Made by a program: the position numbers and the translations under genes | Assembly (NCBI GenBank): GCA_963854835.1 | Contig: OY978528.1 | Location: 32,037,335 to 32,101,334, forward strand | Direction of reading: 5' to 3' | Length of the DNA: 64,000 nucleotides | From: Megamerina dolium | Lineage: Eukaryota; Arthropoda; Insecta; Diptera; Megamerinidae | The notes under the pieces: model-generated | What the model was told of the DNA's origin: nothing | What the model saw: the letters and a program-made list of their open reading frames with translations, nothing else | Databases searched by the model: none | In this document: positions 38,381 to 53,489 of the stretch, piece after piece | How positions within the stretch are numbered: position 1 is the stretch's first letter | Layout: each line of letters starts with the position of its first letter

Positions 38381-41300
38381 TGCATAAATAAGCAATATTT
38401 AAATTGAGAAATATAAGAAAGAAAAAAAAAACGATTGAATACATGTCAAAAAGAGAGTCGACAAAACCAAATTTTGTTTTTTTATAACGATGACAACAGC
38501 ATGAATTAGCATAGAAACGATGTAGTGTTTGAACACCCTATAAAATTGACGTGTTTTATTAAATTACAAATTAATTACATATATTTATATATTATTATTT
38601 TATACTCTATCAGAGCAATATACAGTATATAGTGCCAAGGGTCACTTTTAGTTTTCACTTTATACTTACTACTTTGTATATTTAGGAAGTATGTATAAAT
38701 ATGGAAAAAAGAAATGTCGAAGACATAAAATCCCGAAGAAACCATACAAAATTATTTAATCAAAGTAAACTTGAAATTTCACCATTTATAAAGTCATTTA
38801 TATCGCCTACGCTTCATATTACTACCGGCACCTATATATTCAATGAATGCAGCAAAGTCAATTTTTCGTTTTGTTTCATTTCAAACTCGACTTTGACATT
38901 TGCAAAATGTGTCTTTGTTTTTGATTATACCTACTAGAAAAAATAGTAACAATAAAGTAACATTAAACCGTACGACGTCTACGAAATACAGCCTACAACA
39001 ATATCATAACATATTACCTGTATATAATACTTCTGCTTCACTAAACTCATCTTTAGTCAGCACAAGTATAACAAAAACCCCCACCATTAATATATTTCAC
39101 GCTATCCAAAGGCATGCCATAAAGATTTTCGCTGCTAGCAAAACAGAGCACAGCAAGTTGAAATGAAATCGAAAGTATTTCTTTGCTGCCAACCACCAAG
39201 CAAAGCTCAACAAGCGTAATAGCCAGCAGCCAGCAGTAATAGCTGTCAGCTTGTGGCTTCGCGCATGCGCAACATATCTGTTTATCTGTGTATTTCATTT
39301 CTAAGTATGCATGCATATGCGAGTATACTCGCAGACAAATCAGACAAGCAAGGCAAGCATGCAGTAATACTCTGTCACAATGCAAATGCATTGTATTTTG
39401 TATGTAGTTATTAACTTCCTTGTTGTTAATTTATTTTCCTTTTTCTTTATCTTTTACTTTTTATCCTCCTTTCCTTTTTCTTTATTATTGGTCCATATAT
39501 AAATGTGTTTCATAAAAGCCATGGTGTGTATTTTATTTTTTTTTTTTTTTATACTTAACAAAAAGCCAAAACGTATCAGAAACAAAAAAAAAAAACAAAA
39601 ACAAAGTCCGAAGGCTTGCTTTTTATTTTATATTGTATATAGGTACGAATATATGCATATATATGAATCTAAAGAAAAAGGTAATATTCAAGTATATACA
39701 TACTTATATATGTATGTATATGTGTTTTTCACATTTCTTTTCATTTCACAACCGAAAGAAACGAAAGTTTAATAAATTTCATATGTATCATAGGTACCCT
39801 CTGAACAAAGAAATGCTAAATAGCGCAAAATCCAAAAGTCAAATATACAAAAAAAAAATACTAATAATTTTTTTGTTTAAGGAGGGTAAACTAGTTGTGG
39901 ACATGCAATATATGTATACTTGATTATAAGGCATACTCGAATAAGACTATTTACAATTTGCGGTAACATTTTGAGTTGAGGAAGGCTACTACTGGAAGCT
40001 GGAATGTTTGATCTGGTGATCTCTTTGGCCTGAGACCAGTTAGGTTGTATACATTTTGTAGTAGTTTGGTCAGATATTAACTTATGTTTTCATTACTCTC
40101 TGTCTGCATGTTCGAAATTAAATAAAAAGCTATAAACAGAGTTATAGCGTCAAAATACCTATGGTATCTCACTGGTTAGTGCGTCGGCAACAATTGGAAT
40201 AAATTTCATTATATTTGTGGTTATCAGACATATGATTGCTGATCCTAGCTGATTCCTAGCTCGACTAGACACAGTGAAATTAAAGTACAAATGGATTATT
40301 TGTCATTCGGTGAAATTATTTTAAATGTGATATAGAAGTGTATATTGCATCATTGCATCATATGTTTATATGTACGTAATTCCATATAGTATGTAGTATA
40401 TTATTAAAACAGTTTTATTGCTTAATGTCTATTTCTTTCATTTTAAATTCATATTCGTATATATAGATGCTACACATATATGCATATTTGATATTTGTAA
40501 TAATTAAAATAAATACTTGAAATAATTTCTGTTACAAGTGAGTTTTGTTTTCATTTCATTGTACTATATTGTTGGTTAATTTCCAATATTACTTCCGTGC
40601 ATCAATCGGCTAATAAGAGTAGATATAATAGCAGTACTACCAGTAGTAGTAGTGGTGGTAGTAGATGGTTGAAAGAAGATAAAAAACACATAAACCTACA
40701 AAGTCAAAATTAGCATGAAGAAACTATAATTAACCAAAGAGAAATAATATACATACAAGAAACACATTTTTAAATAAAATAATAACGAAGAAGAAGAGAA
40801 AAAAACAATCTCCCAAAAATTAACTAATATGAAACGAAGAAAGTAGAAAATTCATCAAAGGCCAAATAAGGCAAAAAATACAACCAAACAAAAAAAAAAT
40901 ATATATATATATAATAAATGAATAGATATACACATATTTATGTAGCAATAAATTTACATAAAATACCAACAAAAATAATAATAGTAGGTAATAATAATAA
41001 TGAAAAATGACAACTTTTGATTTCATTCCATTTCACTTTGATCATAAATTAATGCATGAAATTAACTCAAAATTCCAATTCAAATCATTGCTGAATTTGT
41101 TTTTTTTTCTTCTTTTCTTTTCTGTTACTTTTTCATATGTGGCCCAATACTAAATAGAGTACCTACCATATATACTAAACACCTAAATTACCAATATAGG
41201 ATCTAATGATATATCTATGTGTGGTAGTATGTGAGAAGAGAATAACAGAAAAATAATATTCAAAAATGCGGGTGTAAAGTAATGTTAAGTAATAAATCAA

Positions 41301-44300
41301 ATTTATTATCTTTCATACTTTTACAGACCATATTATTTTCTAAGCAATAGTAAATTAAATTATTTATTTCTTTTTTTTTTTTTTTTTGCAATATTTAATT
41401 TAAATTACAACATTTTTTCTAACGCTTTTAAAAATAGACAATTCATATCTGTAGGCAAATGTATGAATACAGTAAGAGTGAATAGAAAGTATTTGGATAT
41501 GGTAGTTGAATTATTTTATGATAGTATTTTCGATTAAAACGTTTTGATTTAATATTTCATTAATTTTAAAAATGGTGTCTTCCTTTTTCAATCCATATGA
41601 GTATCACAATAAAAATTGTACGGATATTTAGTTATAATAAATTCCACGACGTACATGTTGTTTTTATATCAATAATGTTTTTATAATCAATAATAATTAT
41701 TCATGAAATTTATTACAAGTAGAATTTCAGAAAAAGCAAACCTAGAAAAATGCATTCATTTTATGTTACAATTTTACGCCCATACTTGTTTAAAAATAAT
41801 GCATTTTATGGAATTTAGCGCTCAGAAATGCTAACTCTGTACAATGAACCATTCTGTACATCATAGGGATGCAGGGGGATGCAAAATGTTCGCCCAAATA
41901 TTTCGAAAAATTATATAACCATAGAGTAGTAAGTAATTAGAAATAAATGGAGTGAAAGTTTTGTCCCAAAAAGATTATTCACAAGAAATGCATGAATCTT
42001 CAGAATTGAAAACCCACACCACACCCTTTTTCTTTATAATTTCACAATAGTATTTCGTCAACTCCATATTTCATGTGAGAAATCGCTGAGCGCGAATATG
42101 TAACAGCTTCACATAAACATATTCTGCAGTAATGTAAAAATTCCAATTCCCATATGATTTCCAACTTTTTTGCAATGAAGTCGAAAAATTGCTTTAGTAT
42201 TTTGTCAACATTATTTCAAAAATGATATTGATCAAAATTACATTTTTTATTTGAGATTATCTCAACTTTTTTGCAATTAAGTCGAAAAATTGCTTTGATT
42301 TATTTTCGACCAACTTGAATTTCAACAGAACATAATTATTGAAATATTAAGTTTACATTTATGGGAACACCTTTGCAATGAAATATAGTAATCATTTCAA
42401 ATCATTTTAAAGCAATTTTGATTGTTGGCATTCTTTTGACATTATTGCAAAAATGAATTTCACAAAAACTACATTTTTTATTCGAGCTTACCTCCATTTT
42501 TTTTTTTTTTTTTGTATTAAAATCTAAAAATTACTTTGGTATATTTTCGACAAAAATGAATTTCAATAACATTATCAATAATTTCAATTTTGTTCAGAAT
42601 TAGGCACTCATGGGTAGCATGAATTAAAGTCAAATGAATTAATATAAAAAATAGTTGCAATAATATCGAACCAATTTGCAATAAAGCCTAACAATCATAT
42701 GTCATTTTTCGATATTATTGCAAAATAATTAAAATAATCTCGAACAAAAAATATAAAAAAAAATGATGTTAAACTTGATTGCAAGAGTGTGTGCAATAAT
42801 ATCGAAATTTAATTTGATCAATATTTGTGCCAAAACTTTTGAAATATATACATATGCATTGAAATATAAGTGCAGAAAAAGGGTAGTGAGATAAAGCAGA
42901 AATTATAGTGAAATTAAGTCGAATTTGAGGGCCTTTCAATGTATGTATCTATTATGAGAATCATGTACAATTAAAGGAATTTAATAATTTGAGTGACGAA
43001 TCGTATAAGGTTTTACGAGTATCTGGTAATATCACTATTTGTTTTTACCGACTAAAAAGTTGAAGAGAATCCATAAAGTCTTAATAGGTAAATATCCAAC
43101 CTAATATACATAAATGCATAAAGGCATTAGCTGCATATGCATTCATATGTATAATAAGCAAACATTTTAATTTCATAAAGTATCTATCTAATCATAGCGA
43201 TGCATTGACAAGGTTAAAAGAACCTTTCACAGCAAAAAAGCGACAACAACCAAAGCTCGAATAAACAAAACAAAACAAAAATATGGCAAAATATTCAAAT
43301 AAACTGTACATAAAATGCAGTTTGACCACAAAATAAACAAAACATACAAGCTAATAAATGGTAGCCAAAAATTTCGCGAATGAAAATGCTCTTTACAAAT
43401 ACATACAATATATATCGTGCATATGTGCATATGAGCACAAAGGACATAATATATATGTAAGATGTCGATATAGGCACGCTCCCCTATATGTATGATTGCA
43501 TCCAGATATTTGTTTGACGATCTAATGTTATTAGCAGTAGAAAAACACGAACTAAAATAAAACAGCAACAGCAACGACAAATTTCAGAATTGGATTGTAT
43601 AGCGAATTAAAAGTAAGAATCAATCATTTAAAATAAATTTACATGACCGTACAATACTAATCACTCAAACAGAGCTAATGGGTAGATAATCAAATTCATT
43701 TGAAATGAGAAGATATGCATATATTTATTTAAAATATATATTTTGTCACTTAATAAATAATTTTTTTGTGATTGGAAATTTTTTAAGCTGCCTCAACTTA
43801 TTTTGATCTTGATGTAGAATTTGGTACTATTAAATGACCAAAATTAAATGGTACGTTCCACTAACATATTAACAAAAGTCCTCTTCCTCTCATCTTTGAG
43901 AAATATACATAAAAAAATTTGAATAAGTATAATTTCCAATTTCAATTTACACTCAATATTAATAACTATTAACGTTGATTGATTGATCGATTCAGCGATC
44001 GTACAATGACGACAATAAACTCAATATGTATACGTGTTATTTAAATGTATATATGTATGTATGTTTTATTGCTTTTATTTATATAAAAATTGATTTACAA
44101 GAGCCTGCCCTTCCACTATAATTACTAGATACATATATTAGGTTAAGTTATTATTTTCCCTACCAACCCATTGGACTGCAATAATAACAGTCATTCCATA
44201 TACTAGAATGGTGATTGAGAATATTGTCATAGGCCCTTTGTGAAATGGAATATTATCAATAATAAATAAACAAAATTATGAACTTTATACCATACATCTG

Positions 44301-44780
44301 CTAAGTATGTATAAGGCATGCACTTTTATTGTACCTATACGTGAATAATTTATAAATGCCAACCCATTGGTACTGAGTTAGTTCATCATTACAGTATAAT
44401 CGTATAATTGTACTTGTAATTGCTAATCTGCTATAGGTAGAATTATATTATATTTTTTTATTTTGCAAATAGCATGTCTATTTAAAACAATGATCACGTG
44501 TAAGGTGTACATACAGAAAAAGCTCTGTTTTATTAGAACGATGTTCTTGTCGATCATTGAGTGATGATGATGATATTGATGATGACATCAGTAGTAGGTA
44601 GGTATTTTCAATATCACAACAAAATGGGGGGAAAAAAATCACAATAAAATAATCAAGAAAGAATTGACAATGAAATTTGCAGCACTAAATTAAATATTCG
44701 ACTTAGTCGAGACGCAAACCAGTGTAGTTCACAAAAGAGTATAGCGAACGAAACACAAAAAACAAACGAATGTAACCAAC
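38381..44780 (-). other. Pdp1: Pdp1 intron next to exon A, no gene recognised
   Basis: Very AT-rich. It contains a T-run/(TA)n stretch near 40890-40912 and a set of diverged repeats near 42160-42560 (listed). No exon, RNA gene or transposon is recognisable. Confidence 0.75.
42160..42560. repeat. diverged direct repeats containing AAGTCGAAAAATTGCTTT
   Basis: The block TTTTTTGCAATGAAGTCGAA-AAATTGCTTT followed by a TTTTCGAC-like end appears near 42167 and again near 42268, with a more diverged third version near 42510 (CTAAAAATTACTTTGGTA, then TTTTCGAC). CAAAAATGA and ACATTTTTTATT-type pieces lie between. These are old tandem-like duplications of about 100-240 bases. Confidence 0.6.
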
Positions 44781-45475
44781 CTGAGTTTGTAGGCTGAAAG
44801 CGTACTTTCAAACTATTTATATGATTTTGATGATGTTCATTGGCAATGACAGCAGCAGCGACGGCATTTGCAACATGTTGCACAGATGCTTCTGCATCCG
44901 CATTAGCTGCAGCAACAGCAGCAGCTGCACTATTTGAGCCATTACAAAGATTTTGTTGCTGTTGATGTTGTTGCTGAAGCTGCTGTTGTTGTTGTTGTTG
45001 TTGTTGATGTTGATGCTGCTGTTGTTGTTGCTGTTGCTGTTGCTGTTGTGAATTTGACGTCTCAGTCGAATTGGTATGGAAATTGCGTTGATAATGTACG
45101 GCATTTTCATTGCATAAACGCTGATAGCATGATAATGTGGGAATGTTCCATGAGTTATTGGTTTTGTAGTGAAAATTGCCAGTACCAAATATGGAATGTG
45201 TATTTGTAGCGGTAACTGCGGCTGCCGCTGCGGCAGCAGCTGCCGAAGATGATAAATTTTGTGTGAGCGAATTGCTTAATGCTGATAATTGTTGTTGTTG
45301 CTGTTGATGTTGATGATGCTGCTGCTGCTGCTGCTGCTGCTGATGTTGCTGTTGCTGATGATGCGAGTGCTGCTGCTGTTGTTGTTGTTGCTGTGAATGC
45401 TGTTGGTGATGCGAGTGTTGTTGCTGCGTATGATGCGAATGTGATTGTTGCAAATGTTGCTGCTGCTGCTGATGT

Positions 45476-45507
<32 letters not shown>

Positions 45508-46014
45508 TTGTTGTTGTTGTTGTTGTTGTTGGTGCATATGCTGCTGTTGTAATATATTCCAATGCTGCGCACCGCTGCCACTGGAGCCACTATTGTTTCC
45601 ATTGTTGCTGCTGCTGTTGTTGTTATTGTTACTTCTATTATTATTATTATTGCCACCACTAGCCGCGTTGCTGTTGCTTGTTGTTACTGCTGTGGCTGCT
45701 GTGACAGCTGTTGATGATGATTTCAATGAATCATTACTGCTCGCACTACCACGATTATTTTCCATCGATGAGCTACCGCTGCCACTGGTGGCACTGCTGC
45801 CATCAGTAATGCCGCCACTATCACTGTTGCTATTGCTGCTGTTATTATTGTTATTGTTTGCTGACATATTTTCCGCTGCGGCTGCAGCAGCTGCTGCAGC
45901 TGCTGCTGCTGCTGCTGCAGTTGAATTTAATTGTTGAAAATATTGATTCAATACTGCCGTATTGGTATGTTCCTGGAAAAATCCACTGCAAGCGACACTT
46001 GATTGCGACGCCAT
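44781..46014 (-). CDS. Pdp1: Pdp1 alternative first coding exon A (polyAla, polyGln/His N-terminus)
   Basis: Starts at ATG 46014 (MASQSSVACSGFFQEHTNTA) in a fair context (AACATGG) with an in-frame TGA 18 bases upstream. It runs 411 residues plus one base to a GTTGGT donor at 44780 (phase 1). The order is: unique N-terminus, about 16 Ala, Asn/Ser-rich part, long Gln/His-rich part, a second Ala run, the non-repetitive block FGTGNFHYKTNNSWNIPTLS-CYQRLCNENAVHYQRNFH, another Gln run, and NHINSLKVRFQPTNS. Phase identity with exon B and with the 42-nt exon, plus strand and position, support assignment to Pdp1. The donor GTTGGT is less than ideal, but reading on gives a non-family hydrophobic tail. 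Confidence 0.88.
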
Positions 46015-48649
46015 GTTATTAATATTATCACTGTACGATCACGGTTCTAGTCCGTGCTAATATAAATAATTCGTATTGTTCACTAGGTTTTTTAAAATTT
46101 TTGAATTCTCAATTTAATACTTTGAATGTAGTAGTATATTGCTGTCAATTAGTGTATATTTAATTTATTACCACTTTGAATTCTTTGAAATGATATCTAC
46201 GCAATAATAGCAATAATTGCAAATAGTTTTCAAACGATATTCTCATTTTAATTGTGTGACCACTAGTTGCGATCTTTTTATTTATTTGTTTGTTTTTTTT
46301 TTCAATTATCTAAAAAGAATATCTTTTTAAATTTCAAGTTAGTTACATTTCATGTACAATACTTTACAGTATGTAGACATTTATTTAAAGACACTCCTCA
46401 TATTGATAATGATATGATCTATATAATTGATGCGATACCAATGGTGGATTTTGCATTAAAATTCGAATTTAAGTGAAAAATGTGGATCAATGTATGCATG
46501 AAATGGCAAATGTTTGCAAAACAAGAAAAAGTCAAGCCATAATATTTTCAAAAAATTCTTCGTCTTATCTTTATTCCATGAGATTTTCTTTTTAGAATTA
46601 CAATCAATTTTAATGACGTCGTAATATTGCTTTTTCTTGTTTTTTTTTTGTCAATTAAAATTAAACGAATATATATAAAATATGAAATGCATAACTTGAG
46701 CAAAAGAGCAACAAATTTCTGAACATTGTTTGACGGTGTTCAATTCAAATGCACTGTGTACACATCGATCATTGTGTTCAAAAATTATATATTCATTGTA
46801 ACTTGAATTACATTTGTCAATAGTTTTACTAACAGAATAATATATGAAACGCGTCCACAATATTACGATCACTTTTCACACATTTATAATTATTTTAATT
46901 TAGTAGATTTATTATTATTATTTTTTTGTTCCAACACATTCACATATTTCTATTACAATAATTCAATAAAGTAGTATATAGAAATTTTCAAATGTTATCG
47001 AAAACGCGATCCAATTTGAAAAGCACAGTTGACAAGTTAACGCGATGCGACCAAATGCCGGCCATAACATATAGAACACAATAGCAGTACTCACTGTCTG
47101 TCGTCTATCTGTATGAATCTAATTGCAAATATGGACTGATGGAATATGAACGTGAATTTCAATACTTTTTTGTTTGTTTGTTTGTTTTCGGCCCACTGCT
47201 CCATGCGCAACGTCAGCAACAGCAACAGCAAAGGTATAATACCATAAATATACTCAAAAGGGTAGCAGCGACTGCGGCAGCAACAAGCAAGCACTCGTCA
47301 ACGTCAGTGTCAACGTCAGCAGCAGCAACTTTGACGATTTGTATGTATTTGTTTGTAGGTGTACAAATGCAGCATACCTACAGAACTTTGTTTCGTTTCG
47401 TTTTTTCGTTTTTTTTTTTTTGTTTTTCATTGCTCTTCTAACATCGTCACCATAAAAATATAAGCCAAGAAATTAGAAAGAATTTGACAAATGAGATTTA
47501 TGCATACTTGTACGTTTACATACGCGCCAATGGTGAAATGTAGAGTGATACTTGTATGTGTAGAATACTTAAATGTGTTTCTGCTGTCAGAACACAGTAA
47601 GCTAAGGGTTGCTAATGAGTATTAACTTGTAAGTACTCGTAAATACGTTCAGTTCATATTTAAAAATATACGTTTATATTTTCTCAATAGCTTGCATCGA
47701 TTGGAAAAAACTATAAATAATACAACCTGATCAATCACACATACACTCACACTCAGTTTTCGTATTCTCTTCATTGCATTTAATCGTAAGCTCTCTTTCT
47801 GTTGTTTTCTCTTTCCTTCTCACGGGTGCACCCACTATATGCAAACAAGCCAATAATAATGAAATGTATTACTTACCTACAAACATCTAATACGAACAAC
47901 CAACGGCTCGGTTGTCCACAAAGTCAACGTAAGCAGTGCTGTCAACGCCAACGTAAGTCGTAGCGCTGTTCTCTACCGCATGCACAATACAAAAAGTCAC
48001 GTGGATATCGATATGACCCAAAACCCATCGTTTAAAGAGTGTTGCAAGCACGTGTTTTGCCACACAGACAGGCATTCGTCATACACATACGAGTATATGT
48101 GTACATACATACTTATATGGTATGTATACGTGTATGTACATATACAAAGATATGATTAACAATTATAATAACAACACGATAAGAGCGAGAACACCAAATA
48201 TACACAAACAAAAGTCGACAGAACTTTGAGCAATGAAATCCACCACAAGAACGAATCACTGTGACTGTAAATTGAGCAAGTCGATTTGTTCATCGTTGAA
48301 TGAAGAAGGGGTAGAAAGGCTGAAACGTATCGAACTACGAGTAGCTTGTACGAGTATTTGCAATGAATGCAATCAATACGCCGAGCAATTCATTTCAATT
48401 TGTTTTTATTGTACTTATTTTGATTTTTACATATTGTAGCTCTCTACCTATCGTTATTCATTTGCTTGCTTTGGCACATTTTTGTTTGCTTTTTATAATT
48501 TTCGTTTGCTCAACCACCCGTTGCTTTGCAACTGACAGTCGATGATGGGATATATGTAGTACTTACTATACATATGTTCGTGTAATTACATTGTTTTTAT
48601 TATTATCGTTAGTTCTTCCCCTTATAGGAATATATTTATATTTTTCAGC
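46015..48649 (-). other. Pdp1: region upstream of Pdp1 exon A
   Basis: Probable leader/promoter side of the exon A transcript. A consensus donor-like TAG|GTAAGTAAT lies on the minus strand at 47877/47876 and could end a non-coding 5' exon (inference only). Two CACGTG E-boxes follow at 47998-48003 and 48049-48054. No protein-coding exon could be supported. Confidence 0.5.
47998..48054. promoter_or_regulatory. pair of CACGTG E-boxes about 2 kb upstream of Pdp1 exon A
   Basis: Perfect CACGTG at 47998-48003 and 48049-48054, 51 bases apart. They are candidate CLK/CYC or other bHLH sites, given that Pdp1 is a CLK/CYC target in Drosophila. Function is inferred. Confidence 0.35.
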
Positions 48650-48790
48650 TCCGGAAAAGCTTATGACAGATCTTCTCTTACATTATATTTGTGCGTGTTG
48701 AATTTAGACAATATTCGAAGGAATCTACTTATGTTAGCGGTCTTCGGAGGGCATTCTGAGCCTCTTTCAAAAGATGTTCGATCGATGTCA
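48650..48790 (-). mobile_element. possible SINE fragment, copy E (heavily decayed)
   Basis: Plus-strand wording AAGCTTATGACAGATCTTCT, TGTGCGTGTTGAATTTAGAC, AATCTACTTATGTTAGCGG and CATTCTGAGCC follows the same order as the tail half of the SINE copies (compare 36730-36860 and 52765-52880). The tRNA-like head is absent. Confidence 0.5.
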
Positions 48791-49164
48791 GAAAAGTTTT
48801 AAAGCACAATATCGTACATAGAAATATGATAAGCCCCACACATCACTTGAACCTGATAAATTAATTTCACCACAACTACAACAAATAGTCAAGATGATTT
48901 TTACCATAGCTGAAGTGGATATTTACGTTGTGGATAAGCAAGGGGTACTACATGGGTTTTCAGTCGATGTCCCGAGAATATTTAATAGGTGGCACCGCTA
49001 GAAAATTATTATGATTTGTTGTGAGAGACTCATCTGTCACTAGTTCACGTATGAAGTTTTTTGACATTACGTCCTTTCGTTTGTAAGCTACAGTCGTTTG
49101 AATGACGCTACTTTCGTGGTAGTAAAAATTATGAAAAACCAGAATATCGCATCTTGATCTATCA

Positions 49165-50085
49165 CTGTCTGTCACCACATCTGCTCATTCGAGAACGACA
49201 GTTTATCGATGGTGTAGTGAATTTAAAATGGTTTGTACAAGCAACGAAGACACACTTCGCTATGGAAGACCAAGAGAGGCTACAAATGTGGAAATCTTCA
49301 AACAATTGCATCGAATCATTTTGAGTGATCAGAAAGTGCAGTTGAGCGAGTTAGCTGACGCTATGGGTATTGCAAAAGGATGGCTGAGATACATTACATA
49401 TAATGTTTTAAAGATGAAAAAATTATCGGCGCGATTGGTGCCGAATTTGGTGACTATCGACCAAAAATGTGGGCTACGCGTTGTTGCATTGAAATCGAAC
49501 ATACTTTTTCAACGTTCTGTGACGATGGATGAAACGTAGATTCATTACTATACGCCTGAGTCCAATAGACAATCTTCAGAGTGGCAGGAAAACCACGAAA
49601 GCCGACCAAAGCGGCTAAAAGACGAATATTCGGCAGAGAAGGTTTTGGTCTCCATTTTGTGGAATGCACATAATATAATCTTCATCGATTACCTGCAGAA
49701 GGAAAAACAACCACTGGAGAGTATTACACAGTGTTATTCGACAAATTGAATGACGAATTAAATGTAAAATGGCCTCATATGGTGAAGAAGAAAGTTCTGT
49801 AACATCATGATAATGCACACGACCTTGAAAGCGATGGCCAAATTGGACCAATTATGATTCGAACCTCCAGACATGGCTGCCATTGACTATTATATGTTCC
49901 CACACCTCAAGCGGTGACTTCAGATAAAGAGACTCACACCGAATGAGAAAGTAATCGCGAAAACCGAGGCGTATTTCGAAGGCTTGGATGTTCGGAAACT
50001 CGCTATACCAAATGTATTGCTCTCAACTATGCAACTATGTTGAGGAATAAATATAACTTTTAGACTATTCCTCAGTTATTGTGAC
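49165..50085 (+). pseudogene. mariner transposase relic (mellifera-like), plus strand
   Basis: The plus strand reads WCSEFKMVCTSNEDTLRYGR, PREATNVEIFKQLHRIILSD, VQLSELADAMGIAKGWL, then VLKMKKLSARLVPNLVTIDQK and VTMDET-stop-IHYYTPES (first catalytic Asp region, with Trp changed to stop). It continues with VSILWNAHNIIFIDYLQKEK, HHDNAH (second Asp), PPDMAAIDYYMFPHLKR and NEKVIAKTEAYFEGLDV, ending near RYTKCIALNYA. Several stops and frame changes are present. The residues match the mellifera-type mariners, a different subfamily from the other two relics. Terminal repeats were not defined. Confidence 0.85.
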
Positions 50086-50234
50086 AGATAACTAATCTTA
50101 CACTTTAGGCTTAGTTTGTAAAAGCAAAATTATACTGTCACCATCATCCCACTCGAAGAAAGAAGAAACTCGATACGTAGAGAAAGATTCAAGACCGCAA
50201 GTTGAATTCGAAAAAAAAACATCACCAAGAGTGA

Positions 50235-50450
50235 AAAGTTAAATATTACACGCTATGCTTGTAAAAGAGCTGTACAGGAAAAATTTGGGTGCAACCAAAG
50301 ATTGTCTGTTGGATATACAATGCAGTTATCAGGCCAACCCTCCTGGAGTAATAGTTTCGTGGACTTCATCGATTTAGTCGCGATATATCAACCTCCTTGA
50401 AAAAATATAAAGCAGGTATTTTATTCACAGAAACTCTTAGAACAATTTCA
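50235..50450 (+). pseudogene. non-LTR reverse-transcriptase C-terminal relic
   Basis: One plus frame reads KIWVQPKIVCWIYNAVIRPTLLE with stops following. This resembles the 'KWGL-PK-V-WIY-AVVRPIL-YG' block downstream of the catalytic RT motifs in R1/LOA-type LINEs. It is short and damaged, so clade and extent are uncertain. Confidence 0.45.
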
Positions 50451-53204
<2,754 letters not shown>

Positions 53205-53461
53205 CATATTCTTTCTTCAACACAAAGCAAACGTCCAATATGTATACATTCGCTCTTGGATATAGGGTAACAAAATGACTACAATCAAAGCCATCATTGA
53301 GGACTGCCTTTTATGGGCTGCTTACTACATTATTGACTGCGTAAGGGCGTACGCACATATGAATATAATGTATTGTATATATGTATAATTCTATTTCAAG
53401 ATCCAAGTTTTAATATTTAACAATTATGTACATTTACTGACATTGATTTGGATTTCATAAT

Positions 53462-53467
53462 TTTATT
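53462..53467 (-). terminator. polyadenylation signal of the peritrophin-like gene
   Basis: AATAAA on the minus strand, about 22 bases after the stop codon at 53490-53492. It implies a very short 3' untranslated region, which is common in fly cuticle and gut genes. Confidence 0.6.
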
Positions 53468-53489
53468 CACGATATTCAACATACATAGT

